From Karstenula rhodostoma CBS 690.94 (taxonomy: Eukaryota > Ascomycota > Dothideomycetes > Pleosporales > Didymosphaeriaceae), in NCBI GenBank assembly GCA_010093485.1, contig MU001516.1, positions 62,001 through 126,000 on the forward strand: a stretch of 64,000 nucleotides of DNA, given 5' to 3'. Each line of letters opens with the position of its first letter. The stretch's first letter is position 1. The position numbers were made by a program, and so were the translations under genes. This document shows, one piece after another, positions 1 to 11,131 of the stretch. The notes beneath the pieces are model-generated. The model was given only the letters and a program-made list of their open reading frames with translations. It was not told the origin of the DNA and searched no databases.

Positions 1-1819
1 GGGCTAGAAGGTCAGGCGCAGGTGCAGCTTCTACCGGCTTCCTTCAAATGTACCTGAGAGCCCGCGAGGACACGCCGCTTGCCCGCACCGTCCACCTTGC
101 TCGCCACGCCGGCACCATGAAGAAGAAGGCAAAGGTCGTTCCTCCGTGCTCGCATGCCGAGTTTGAGTCGCTGCCTGAACCGTTGAGGTGCGTACCGCCG
201 TGCACCATTTGGTAGTGCTGCTGCACCCGTGATTTGCTGGCCAAATGTGATTGTGATAGGGGCGCATAAACCTCTTCATCTCCAACCGCACCACGGGCCA
301 GGTACCTGAGAACGACGAGCGCCACGATGCTGACGATTGCGCCTGCAGACGAAAGTACTTTAGCTCGCTCGAGCGGCTGCGCATCGCTGAGGAGCACGCC
401 CTGCACGAGCAGCAAGGGGAGCACAAGCACAAGCACCAGTACCAGCACCAGCACCAGCACCACCACCCGTTTCAAGCGCCGCCGTCCCGCTCGAGATCCA
501 CTGCCATCCATCGCTCCATACTTCCGCTAGGATCGTCACGTCGCCGACTTAAACGAGCCGAAAGCCTAAAGCACGACCATTACGTCGCGCAGGCCGACGC
601 CTCGTTCTTCCTGTCGCTGCCGCCAAAAGTCCAGCGCAGTGCCTTTTCTCGTGAAGAGCAAACCGTTCTGGTCGGACGCTGCGAGCTCTCCACCTCCACG
701 ACCGGGTCGCCCTTGCCTCCCGCCCGCCGCACGCACCTGCACCACGACGAGGAGCAGCGCCTGAGCGACTTCCACTTTGGCTTCAACAACGACGGCAGTG
801 ACGACCACGACCACGCCCACGCCCACGCCCACGACAACCGCTCCGCTCTCCACCGTGGACGCTCCCTCCGGCGGCGGTCCAACGTGTCTTTGGCCGACAT
901 CTCCCCCACCCGCAGCTCGCCCTACGGCCCTGTGCAAGAGCTGGACGCAGACACGCAAAGCAGCCTGCTGTATCTCGACACCATGAGCCCTCCCTCGCGG
1001 GCCAGCTTCAGGCGGACCTTGTCGCTCACCAACATTCCCCTCCGCAGCTCCATCTCGTCTGCGCCCCTCGCTCCAGAACCCCTCTCCGCTCGTGGAACCG
1101 CGCCCTGGCATCAGAGGGCCCACTCGCAGTCCCTGTCTGGCCGGCGCTCCTCGCACACTCCTCAGACCCCAGTCTTCGACCCCGAGGCCACCCATTACCG
1201 AGATGCCGAGACGCGCAAGAAACTGCAGTTCCTTGCTTCCCCGCAAAAGTTTGACGAGGCCGTCGAGTTTGGGTTCCCCTCCACCAGCGGTAACGACACC
1301 ACGCCGCCCCGCTACCAGCTCCCTCCCATCAGCACCGACGCCCGCAACTTCAGCCGCGATATGCAGAGCTTCCTCAAGGACGACCGCATGTCTTTCTTGG
1401 ACGACAACGAGGAGAACAAGGGTCTAGAGTCGGATGCTGAGTCTGTTGCCGACTTTGACTCACCCGTCACCCCCTCCAGTGTGGGACTTTCCTTCCGATA
1501 CCATGCTCGGAAGCAATCCTCCAACTTTTCGTCGTCTATCGACTCCAACGGCGTCCCCCTGATTCACCCGGTTACTGGCCGACTGAACCGCGAGATGACG
1601 CTGCGGATGACTCTCACTCGGCCGGACCTGCGGGCAGACGAAGAGCAGCTTTACGGTTGGCAAGGGCAGAAGAACGCCAAGGACGACCCCTTTGCCCTTG
1701 AAGACCTTCCGCTCTCGGACGACATGAACGGAACTAAGGGTCCATTTTACGTCAAGCCGAAGCCTCACGGCAACCTCGTCAGCCGCCTCTTCAAGCGCAG
1801 CAGCAAGAAGGGACGCTGA
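1..1819 (+). CDS. Conserved fungal low-complexity protein ('mucin-like'), 5' truncated by window edge
   Basis: The reading frame is already open at the first bases, so the start lies outside the window. The best model is an exon to 191, an intron 192-259 (GTACCG...ATAG), and a last exon 260-1819 of 520 codons including the TGA stop. The protein is Ser/Pro/Arg rich and disordered. It has a His/Gln/Lys tract near bases 425-470 and an alternating Asp-His/Ala-His tract near 808-838. The C-terminal ~80 residues are the most family-like, with a PLIHPVTGRLNREMTLRMTL block followed by TRPDLRADEEQLYGW and a basic tail ending KRSSKKGR. I recall similar C-termini in Ascomycota proteins loosely annotated as 'mucin', but no enzymatic domain, signal peptide or membrane segment is visible and the function is unknown. 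The first intron is less certain than the long exon. Confidence 0.7.
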
Positions 1820-3900
1820 GGTTCACGACATGTCACTCTGCACGATTTATGAGAACCCATACGATGCATGTGTTACGACACAACATCACACCTCGACCAA
1901 TATTTCTTTCTTAATTCCTTCTTCAAGAATACCTTTTACTAACGGTCTTCACACTTTTTTTTTCGATGTACTTTAGCGGGCGTTGATCAGAGACGAACTT
2001 GGTTCAACAGTTAGCGTTCATACGCAGGCCTATTTCCTTTCAGTGTACAATATACCATTTAGCATGCATGCGACCGAGACGGGACGAGACGAGATGAGAG
2101 GAGAAAACTGCAAATGACGGTTCATGCGCTCGGTAGATCTCGGGTATAGCATAGCTTGTCGTTGCTATGGCGGGATAAGGGTCTGGTGCAGATTCGGCGA
2201 GTAGATACCCCCCAGTTCAGACCAGGCTGGTAAATGCGAAAACGACAAAAGTTCTTCATACGTATGAAACGTTTCCAATTCGGCACTTGTACGACCTATT
2301 CCAGATGGCACATCTCCACTTACGACTGCATGATTCCGTTACCAACTCGCCGCACTTGGGTGTTAGCAAGCTTCGTGTTCCGTCCGAGCAGTGAGTACCT
2401 TCGCAAACGGTGGGGCGCTTCCCAAGGACGACTCCTGTTCGTATTCAGGGACTACACTGTACATTCATTCATACACTACACGCCTTACTCTATAGGAAGG
2501 TGTGAGTACTATGCGTGTCACAGGAGAGAATCCACTCGACGAGGCGGCATGTCATATCCAGATCCAAATTCGACAATGCTCTTGCATACGCGCATGAACG
2601 TGATACATCTCCACGGGTCGTCGTGCCGAAGGATATTGCCGATACGAAGCAGGGTGAAGGGTGGGCTGGCTGAACGGCAACGCAACGTGCATGCCATGTG
2701 CGGTCTACCTACACGCGCCTGGTTCGAACGCGCACGCGGTACGCTTCGCGAGTCAGGAGGGATAGATGCGGACGGCGGACGCTTCCATGCGCTCGGGGTG
2801 GTTCGTGCCTGGCGTCTTCCCCAATCCAATCTCCGTGTACAATGTACATACATAGTTACTCTGTGGTTTTCACCGCGCAGGCTCCACACGCGCGCAAAGA
2901 CACCTCGCAGAGCCAGCGGCAGCTTCGGTGTTTCTACGCCCGTTTCAATAACGCACCACATAGTGCTTAGCGCACGCTCCCCGCTATCGCAGCCGTAGCG
3001 CCGCAGCCATGCGCGACATCTCGTTAGGTTCTCTTCGACGCTAGGCGCAAGCGCGTGGGGCGGATGTGCCTGCGTTAGTAGGGGTTGTGGCGACTGCTTG
3101 GGTGCCGGGTTGGTGAGGTGCCGGGACGGGGGTTAGTGTTTTGCGTGGGTAGGCGGATGGGACGTGCACGTTTGTGATAGATGGGGTGTGTGTGTGGTGG
3201 TGTTGAGGGGTGGAGGATAAGGTCGAGACAGCGGGTGCAGCGAGCGTGGGAATATATCTGGCAATGTGCTGTGTTGCGCAGGAGAACATCCCTCCATCAG
3301 GCTGCAACGATAACGACATGTATGCGAACCATGACTGGTCCATACATACCACTCACCACAGTACGTGACCAGGACCTGGTCATACTATCAAGAATCTCCT
3401 TGACAGCACTTGCAGGATTCATACATACGCCTGAGAAATGGGTTGAGCAGGCGAGTAATGGCAATACATGCACCTTCCGTGGCTGGTCTTCTGGTACGGT
3501 GATTCCGCCGATTTTGGTCATGAGAGCAGCAGACCAGTACGTGCAAGGGTAAGATCTCCATTAACAGTACATGTATGATAGCTGGACTAGACCCTCTTGT
3601 CCTTCGAATTGGCCTTGTCCTTAAACGACTAGCTTTTGTGTATACCATGTGTTGACCCAGAAGCTATCCATGTGTACCCAAAGGAGAGAATAGCATGCAG
3701 GTCCTTGACTAAAGTTCCAGTTGGGTAAGCTCCCTTGCTGGGTCTGAGAATCTCATCAACGTGGACCAGCTGCTGCTCAGTGAAAGCTTCGAACCGATGA
3801 AAGCAAAGGGTATATGTCATTGTCGTCTCATTGCTCTCGTGGTATTTTCACTATCGCAGCGCTAGTCTATACACATGACCCTTCAAACGCGCGTCTACCT
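1820..3900. other. Intergenic, no confident gene
   Basis: This 2.1-kb stretch separates the mucin-like gene from the 3' end of CCT4. No family-recognisable protein was found. Two short minus-strand segments between 3297 and 3820 read like protein in different frames and could be an unrecognised small gene or relic (see findings). A 254-codon plus-strand open frame at 2234-2998 has no recognisable domain and is not called. Confidence 0.5.
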
Positions 3901-5758
3901 CTACCTTGAAAGGGCAATGTCGTCGATTCGCAGTATCATCTTGACCGTCTCCGCGGCCAGCTCGATGGCGCTTGTGCTCACTAGCAGCGGCTGCAGCACG
4001 TTCTCTTCTGCGATATCGTTCTTCACGCCCCCGCTCTTGATACTTACACCGGCGTTCCTCTGGTCCTGCGCATGACGATGCCTCAGCTCAGTGACCACCT
4101 TAATGCTGTTCAAGCCCGCGTTTTCCGCGAGAGTGGTGGGGATGACCTCCATGGCATCCGCAAACGCTTTCCAGCAGATAGCCTCGGTACCTGTGAGTTC
4201 GCGCGCCTTGATGGAAAGTCGGTGTGCGATCTCTGTTTCAGGCGCGCCGCCACCTGCAAGGAGGGCCTTCTTCTTTACAAGCGAACGGATGGCGCAATGT
4301 GCGTCGTGCAACGAGCGCTCCGTCTCCTCGAGAATCAACGAGTTTGCGCCTCGGCAAACGATGGAGACGGTTTGGGCAGCGGCCTTCACGCCTGAAACTT
4401 TGACGTATCTTGCGCCCGATGCCTGGACCTCCTCGATAAGATCGGCGGAGCCAAGCTTGTCCTCTGTGAATGAGTCGATGTCGGCGATGGGCTTGCAACC
4501 AGTGCTCTGCGACCAGTCAGTGGAGACGTTCGTGCCTTGGGTGCTATCCTTACCTTGCAGATAAACTCGATCTCCTCGCGCTCGATATCCTTGACGACGA
4601 GGATTTTGAGTTTCGACAAGAAGTGCAGACTGAGGTCGTTTACTGCGTCGCGCAGAATAGACTTTTGGATAAAAAGCACATTGCACTTCGCCTTTTGGAT
4701 TTTCTTGACCATGTTGAGCAGATAGGTTCGCTCCTCCTTGAGAATCTTGTCCATTTGCCTGTAGTCGTTGACGACAATCTGGTTCTCCATGTCTGGCTTG
4801 GGAGGGCTGAGCTGGAACTGTATCAGACCAATCCGCGCCTTCTCTTTCATGGTCGGGCCGCCGGCGCTCTTGACGACATTCTGGTAGAGCACCAAGCCGT
4901 CGGTCATCTCGCTGTCCTCGATGGTGCCGCCGGACTTCTTGATTATCCGTATGTTTTTCAGGTCAACGTTATCGGCAGTTTTGGGATCGATAACCTTCAA
5001 CACGGAGTCGACAGCCATAGCGGGCAGCTTGGGCTCCTGGGCTACGATCTTGGAGGAAAGGGCGGTTGTGGCGGTCTTCAACAAGGTGGGTCGGTCTGTC
5101 AGCGAGATGGGTATCGACATGTCGGTGAGGATCTCGATGGCGTGTGCGGCGGCACGCTGGAATGCTTCTGAGATGACGGTGGGATGGATGCCCTTGGACA
5201 ATAACCGCTCGGCAGCACCAAGCAGGCTGCCTGCTATGACAACGACGGATGTAGTGCCGTCTCCTGCTTCAATGTCCTGGGCATGTGCGAGGTCGACGAG
5301 CATCTTTGCGGAGGGGTGCATGACGCTCATTTGCTTCAACATAGTCGCACCGTCGTTGGTGATGATGGTCTCGCCTTTGCCGGTTTGGATCTGCGCGGGG
5401 TCAGCAGCACTCGTGCAAATGGATCTTGCATAGCTTGCATACCATCTTGTCCATTCCCTTGGGTCCAAGCGACTGCAGCGTGGTCAGCATGTTATTCACC
5501 CCGCCCCCTCCATAGCTCCACGTACGGTTCGGATTGCGTCGGACACAGCTATCATGATACGTCAGCATAAGCTTCCTCTGGTGGTCTGGAAGCACCCCGT
5601 ACCTCTCGCCGCGACGATGTTGGCTATGCGGACCGCCCTGGGCTTCTCCTTGTCCTGCCACAGCCGTCAGTCCATGTTTTCACAGCTCCAAGCAGGCCAC
5701 ATACCCTGAAGGCGGTGTTTCCGCCGCCAGTGCCCCCCGGTGCTACCTGCGCTGCCAT
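3901..5758 (-). CDS. CCT4: T-complex protein 1 subunit delta (CCT4), cytosolic chaperonin
   Basis: A group II chaperonin subunit of the TRiC/CCT ring, which folds actin, tubulin and WD40 proteins with ATP in the cytosol. The spliced model has six exons: 5758-5705, 5654-5603, 5548-5526 (23 nt), 5472-5443 (30 nt), 5390-4554 and 4506-3901, giving 533 aa, a normal length for the family. The joins rebuild the conserved [22 protein letters not shown] segment that spans three exons. ATP-site signatures are TNDGAT (~64-69), GDGTT (~96-100) and GGGAPE (~417-422). The delta-type stretches [20 protein letters not shown] and the C-terminal [11 protein letters not shown] support assignment to subunit 4. 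Five short introns crowd the 5' end, while the 3' two thirds is nearly uninterrupted. It is divergently transcribed from RPT1. Identification is firm; the tiny exons rest on conservation. Confidence 0.96.
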
Positions 5759-6100
5759 GTTGTATGTATGAAGGAATTAAAAACGAACAAGGGTATCGCG
5801 TGTCGTCGTGCGGGAGTTGCTGCCTCGCGGGTGCTGGGGTCCACGCGATAAATTCAGAGGCGCGCAGCGGGGGAACTTCGGCAGGTGCGACTGGGGCGCC
5901 GATTCGCCGACGGCCTGACAGCTACCTTCGCTGCACCCATTACAACGCCGTCACTCGCCATCCACACCCCAGACAACACCCTCCCACACGCCCGCCCGCA
6001 CCCCCTCGCCATCGCCGGACCCGCACCGGCCTCTCACCGCCTGTTCCCGCGCACCTGCACCGCTGTCGAGGCCACTCCGGACGCTGTCTGAAGCGCAAAC
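5759..6100. promoter_or_regulatory. Shared 342-bp divergent promoter of CCT4 and RPT1
   Basis: The two start codons face away from each other across 342 bp, so both core promoters must lie here. The plus-strand half nearest RPT1 is C-rich and pyrimidine-biased, as is usual for fungal leaders. I saw no clear TATA box and no PACE-type proteasome element. Co-regulation of a chaperonin and a proteasome ATPase is an inference from geometry only. Confidence 0.6.
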
Positions 6101-7582
6101 ATGCCCTCCGCCACGGGCTCCAGCTGGGAGAAGTACCAGAAGAACTTCGCCGACGACGAGGTAGAAGAGAAGAAGATCACACCTCTCACCGATGAGTAAG
6201 GCCCGCCGATGGCCGCGCGACGGCACGCATCGCTAATCGACGGCCAGGGACATCCAAGTGCTGAAGACGTACGGTGCGGCCCCGTACGGCGCAGAGCTCA
6301 AGAAGCTCGAGAAGGAGATCAAGGACAAGCAGCAGACCATAAACGAGAAGATTGGTAAGTTCCGCCCGGCCCCTCCAAGTCGAGCGCCGACCCCGCTAAC
6401 AAGGCCCAGGTGTCAAGGTACTTTCCCCGCAGCGCAGTCGCATGCCGGCACAAATGCCTAACCCTCGTCTAGGAATCAGATACCGGTCTCGCTCCTCCAC
6501 ATCTCTGGGACATCGCCGCCGACCGACAACGCATGCAAGAAGAACAGCCCCTGCAGGTCGCCCGCTGCACAAAGATAATACAGGACGAGAAGGACCCGGA
6601 GAAGAGCAAATATGTCATCAACGTCAAGCAGATCGCCAAGTTCGTCGTCAACCTCGGCGAGCGCGTGTCGCCGACGGACATCGAGGAGGGCATGCGTGTT
6701 GGTGTCGATAGGAACAAATACCAGATCCTCCTGCCGCTTCCGCCAAAGATCGACCCCTCGGTGACCATGATGACGGTCGAAGACAAGCCCGATGTCACCT
6801 ACGGCGACGTTGGAGGCTGTAAAGAGCAGATCGAGAAGCTACGAGAGGTCGTCGAGATGCCCCTCCTCTCCCCCGAGCGCTTCGTCAACCTGGGTATCGA
6901 CCCCCCAAAGGGTGCCCTTCTCTACGGCCCTCCCGGAACCGGAAAGACGCTCTGCGCTCGAGCCGTCGCAAATCGGACAGATGCCACCTTCATAAGAGTT
7001 ATCGGCTCCGAGCTGGTGCAAAAATACGTGGGTGAGGGCGCACGAATGGTCCGCGAACTTTTTGAGATGGCGCGGACAAAGAAGGCATGCATCATCTTCT
7101 TCGACGAAGTCGATGCCATAGGAGGTGCACGTTTCGACGACGGCGCAGGAGGCGACAACGAAGTCCAGCGAACCATGTTGGAGCTCATCACCCAGCTCGA
7201 CGGCTTCGACTCCCGCGGAAACATCAAAGTCATGTTCGCCACCAACAGGCCATCAACGCTTGACCCCGCTCTCATGCGCCCCGGCCGTATCGATAGAAAG
7301 ATTGAGTTCTCACTGCCAGACATGGAGGGCCGTGCCAACATTCTCCGCATCCACGCCAAGAGCATGAGCGTGGAACGCGACATACGTTGGGAGCTCATCT
7401 CCCGATTATGCCCGAACAGCACGGGTGCCGAGCTGAGGAGTGTAGCCACCGAGGCCGGCATGTTCGCCATTCGCGCGAGGAGGAAGGTAGCGACGGAGAA
7501 GGACTTCCTGGCTGCCGTTGACAAGGTCATCAAGGGCAACTTGAAGTTCAACTCTACGGCCACGTACATGCAGTATAACTAG
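6101..7582 (+). CDS. RPT1: 26S proteasome regulatory subunit 7 (Rpt1), AAA-ATPase of the 19S base
   Basis: One of six AAA ATPases that unfold ubiquitinated substrates and open the 20S proteasome gate. The exons are 6101-6195, 6248-6354, 6410-6417 (only 8 nt) and 6473-7582, giving 439 aa, the expected size. The 8-nt exon supplies the Gly-Val-Lys of [20 protein letters not shown] and keeps frame. An N-terminal coiled-coil region ([18 protein letters not shown]) precedes the OB domain and the AAA module. Walker A is GPPGTGKT at ~222-229 and Walker B is IIFFDE at ~277-282. The sensor and arginine-finger region follows ([20 protein letters not shown]). The C-terminus ATYMQYN is Rpt1-like. The start is the first ATG downstream of a C-rich leader, giving [14 protein letters not shown]. 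It shares its promoter with CCT4. Confidence 0.97.
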
Positions 7583-10272
7583 GCGGCGAGAGAAGGGGAG
7601 AAGCGAGGTGAAAGCATCTTGGATCGGAGCGGCTGTGAGCTGCGCCTGTACGAGTATTCTTGGGCCATGCCAATATAGACGCCGTGCTCTGCGCGTAATG
7701 CAGGTAGTCTGATATCAAGTCAGGGTTCGAACGTGGAGCTGTGTTGTATGAACATGTGAAGGGGTTTGAGATGGTATGCGGTCATGCTCGAGCAAGCAAG
7801 GTGATTCTCAAGTGCAGAGTGTGACTAGTGGCAGAGCTGATCTACGGGGCCACCAGCATCTAAATGGTTTGCTTCGGTCATTACGAGTTTTATGATGTGT
7901 TGCTAGTCGGGTGACGGGATGCTTTTAGCTCAATCGATAATCATACTACGTTTCTCTGGACTCTGGGAAAGTGTTGAGCGTAGCGACTGGACTCCAATTC
8001 GATGCCCAGGTACGCTATTGATCAGATGGGACACGTTGGAAGGAGAGTGTTTGCGGGTTGCGCTGTAGCGAGGATGTGTGTTAGTCGCGGTGGGAGAACC
8101 ATGCTCCTGAATTGCGGTGTAGGAAGGTTGGCTTATGAGTCGCGGTGTAGAGGGAATTTTGCTAATTCGCAGGGTCAGAGAGGTGTTCCTAAGTCTAGTT
8201 GTATGAAGTGTGTTTTCGAGTCGCGGTTTGAGGCCTACGCGGTACTTGCCGTATAGATTGGCTTATGAGGACGACACTAGTTCAAACTCAAAGTCGATCA
8301 GAATTCTCTACTTGGTGGGGAATGAGGGGCTAAAGTAGTAGGACCCAGTGCTGAGAATGCAAACGAGAGGCGCAGTCCAGGCTTTGGGTATCACTTTCTA
8401 CAGTCGGAGGAAGGGTCAGTGGACATGTTACTTAATAGACCTTGACAGCCGTACTATACACGATCAATTTTGCCTCTAGGTTCTTGTTATGGCTCCAACG
8501 AAGTTGAGATGAAGCATACGAGAGGGTTCTATTTGCGGCATGAACAGCCAGGGATGAAGGAAGTCCCTCGCTACTACCGGATCGCTTTTACCTAAACTAC
8601 GCTGTCACACTGTAAAAGAGCGAGTAACAGCTCATCTGTATATTTCATATACCTTTGATCATTTGTGTTCACATGCACGGGTTCATGCTATTTCGGAGCT
8701 GGGTTGGAATGCGGTACACCTAAGCAGAGGAGCTTGGAAAAACTGCTGGATTTGTCCCCCATGTTCGTACGATTCCTAAAATCAAGAGACTCACGTTGTT
8801 ACACCTGTCAAATCTGTGAGATTGTGTGAAAACCTAGCGTTGGTGTAAGTTGTTCTGAGGTGACTGGTGTAGGGATTAACGAAAGTAAGCGCCACCAAGC
8901 TGAACCCAGTAAGTCCCAAAAGGATCCAGGTGGCTTCCTCCTTCCAATGACTGCATCTTCTTTTGCAGCAAGCCGATAGGTACTCAACGAGTGGCTCGGT
9001 ACATACCGGTCGGAAACTCAAACCCCGTTGCTTTCTTACACTTGAGCTCGGAGGTGGCAACTCTCGATTAGGCGATCGCGTTTATTGCCGTTTCCTCTAG
9101 AGCCGGTCCAAGCAGGGGTCAAACGCCGAAAAAGCAAGTACTCTCGAGGGATGGCAACGACGAGCGGCATGAAGCTGTCTCGTTCCTACTGACTCCGAGT
9201 CTGCCGCAACGCTTGGTGCGCTTGTCGTGATGTCGTCGTTCATCGTCACCCATCTGCCTTATGCACGCATCGAGCCACATCGTTCGCCTCCTGTGCCGTC
9301 TTGCTGTTCACCGTTGCCTTCCCACGCGGCGTGTCGAGTCTCGACTGGCTGTCTCCGAGCGCTCGTTGCCCGCGTTGGTCGCCAACTGTATTGGAATGCC
9401 GCACCCATTGGTTCCAGGCCATGGGGTCTTCACCGGAGACCAGCGCACACATCCAGTTCTGCAGTCGTCCTGGATGATCCGCGCAACCCACGCCTTCGCT
9501 ACCACTGGGTAGGATAAAACTGCGTCATCCTCGATACCGCCGAACGCTGCGCTGGCACCACCCCGGTGATGTTTCAGTGCCCCTATACCCATAACAGTGG
9601 GGAAGTCGGAGACCTTGAGTGGCACACCGCTCTGTCTGCCTGAACCACGCCATGAAAGGACAAGGACAGACACCGTGGTTGAGCGAGCTGGCAAGGCGGT
9701 CATCTACAATGCGGATTGCACTGCCGGTCCGCAGCATGGTAGCACAAGCTGGCATCTTTCCAGTCGTGCTCGCAAGGTCTAATGGTTATACCTTGGCGGT
9801 GGAATGACTGTTCAGTGAGAGTTGATGCGTAATGATGGGGCGTCCACTCACTGCGAGAGTCGTGTACGTCTGAACTCCCTACCTGTGGTAGTGCCGTGTG
9901 TATATGGATGAGCAACGTCCGCCTTGTGATCAGGTCTCTCGGTCTCGATCTTGTCTCTTCAGAACCATCCGGGGAACCTCTAGAGCGAGAGAGGCCACAT
10001 TATTTCCCTGGCAAACCTAAACAACTTCAAGTGGATGTGTGCTGCTCAACGTGGCTTGAACGATGCCGGTATCAGCGTCGCATAGTAATTTCGGAGATTT
10101 CTTGTGTCTGTCCTTACGTCTTCCTCGCCCATGCTCTTCGTCCATCTATTATTTATTGGTTGGTTTGGTCTGACCATATCCCTAGGGCAGCTCGCATTAT
10201 GGCGACGGACTGGCATCGTCAATACCAATTCATACAGAGTATGAGCTGTATAACAGCCAAGCGCAAACCATA
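7583..10272. other. Intergenic, gene-poor tract, first part
   Basis: 2.7 kb between RPT1 and the first zinc-finger gene. It holds a degenerate minisatellite at about 8050-8235 (listed separately). Around 9246-9755 several overlapping frames are open on both strands, but none matches a family I know and the openness in all frames looks compositional. No gene is called. Confidence 0.5.
8050..8235. repeat. Degenerate ~28-bp minisatellite
   Basis: The motif agTCGCGGTgtag recurs in diverged form near 8057, 8086, 8114, 8141 and 8165, with spacing of about 24-29 bp, and once more near 8219. The phrase ttggcttatgag also occurs twice (about 8129 and 8260). The copies are diverged, so this is an old tandem array. 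Pattern seen by eye, not by alignment software. Confidence 0.45.
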
Positions 10273-11131
10273 ATGACAGGTCTTCCATCTCAAGTAGTGG
10301 CAGGTCCGGGTCGTTCTCATTACGTTCGACCAACGTCAGTGACTGACCATTCTCGGAGTATCACCCAACCCTTGCGAACGCATGTAACTAGCCAGGCTAG
10401 CACCACTGCCCATCTGAACGACCCATCAGCAACGACATTGGTTGCTGTGCCGATCCATGGCCAACCTGGCCCATACCGGTGGATTTCTGCAAAGAACTCT
10501 CCATATTCGTCATACTCTGTGCCTGGAACACAGTATGAACGCTACCCGACGGCAACATCGATAGCTCTAACGTCTACCTCAGCCAACAACGGGTCCTATC
10601 AATCAAGTCAGCCAAGTATACCACCATTGATGACAGCAAACCTGAGCTCTTACATGTGTGTATCATCGGCTTGTGCTATACTTGTATTGATAATAACAAG
10701 CAATAGCAGTGACGAACTAGGTACCCGTACAGGCCAGCATCCTCTCCAGCAGCCGAAGCTCACCTATAGACTATCGCAAGGGGAAGTGCTCCATACATAC
10801 GCAGGCCAAGGAAATGATAATGAGAGACTGAAAGACCGCATCGAGCGCCAGAGGTATCAAAAACTCTCGAATATCTTCCCGGGAACAGTCGCTAATTCAA
10901 CGCAGTGACGCTCCGCAAGCGACCTGTGACATATGTGGAACCCACTTCCACGGTGAATACGCGCGCGGCAATTTTCAGCGCCACCGTCGCACCATGCACT
11001 TTGGCACCATGTACCATTGCGAAGCCCGATCTTGCAACAAGAAATTTGGCCGTCGTGATAACAGACTCAAACACTATCGGAAAGACCATCCTGAGATGAA
11101 CGTGCCACCTGCAGCGGTGCGGAAGGTTTGA
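10273..11131 (+). CDS. C2H2 zinc-finger protein (paralogue A)
   Basis: A putative nucleic-acid-binding protein with two C-terminal zinc fingers. Proposed exons are 10273-10655, 10707-10853 and 10906-11131 (introns of 51 and 52 nt), giving 251 aa. The second intron has a GTATCA donor, a CTAAT branch-like site and a GCAG acceptor, and it brings the N-terminal frame into register with the finger frame. Finger 1 begins CDICGTHFHGEYARGNFQRH and ends with a paired histidine. Finger 2 is C-x4-C-x12-H-x4-H, with the core CNKKFGRRDNRLKHYRKDH. The N-terminal 180 residues are Ser/Thr/Gln rich and disordered. The fingers resemble those of the gene at 15074-16153, so the two are probably old paralogues. 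The fingers are certain; the first intron and the start are less so. No target or function can be inferred. Confidence 0.65.

Noticed and set aside
2715..2735. tRNA-like T-loop word ggttcgaac
   Set aside because: No matching acceptor, D or anticodon stems could be built around it; the same holds for a similar word near 7725.
2234..2998. 254-codon plus-strand open frame
   Set aside because: No recognisable domain, composition rich in Arg and Cys as expected from random frames, and the opposite strand is also open.
9246..9755. Overlapping open frames on both strands in the tract downstream of RPT1
   Set aside because: All frames are open, none matches a family, and no consistent splice model was found.
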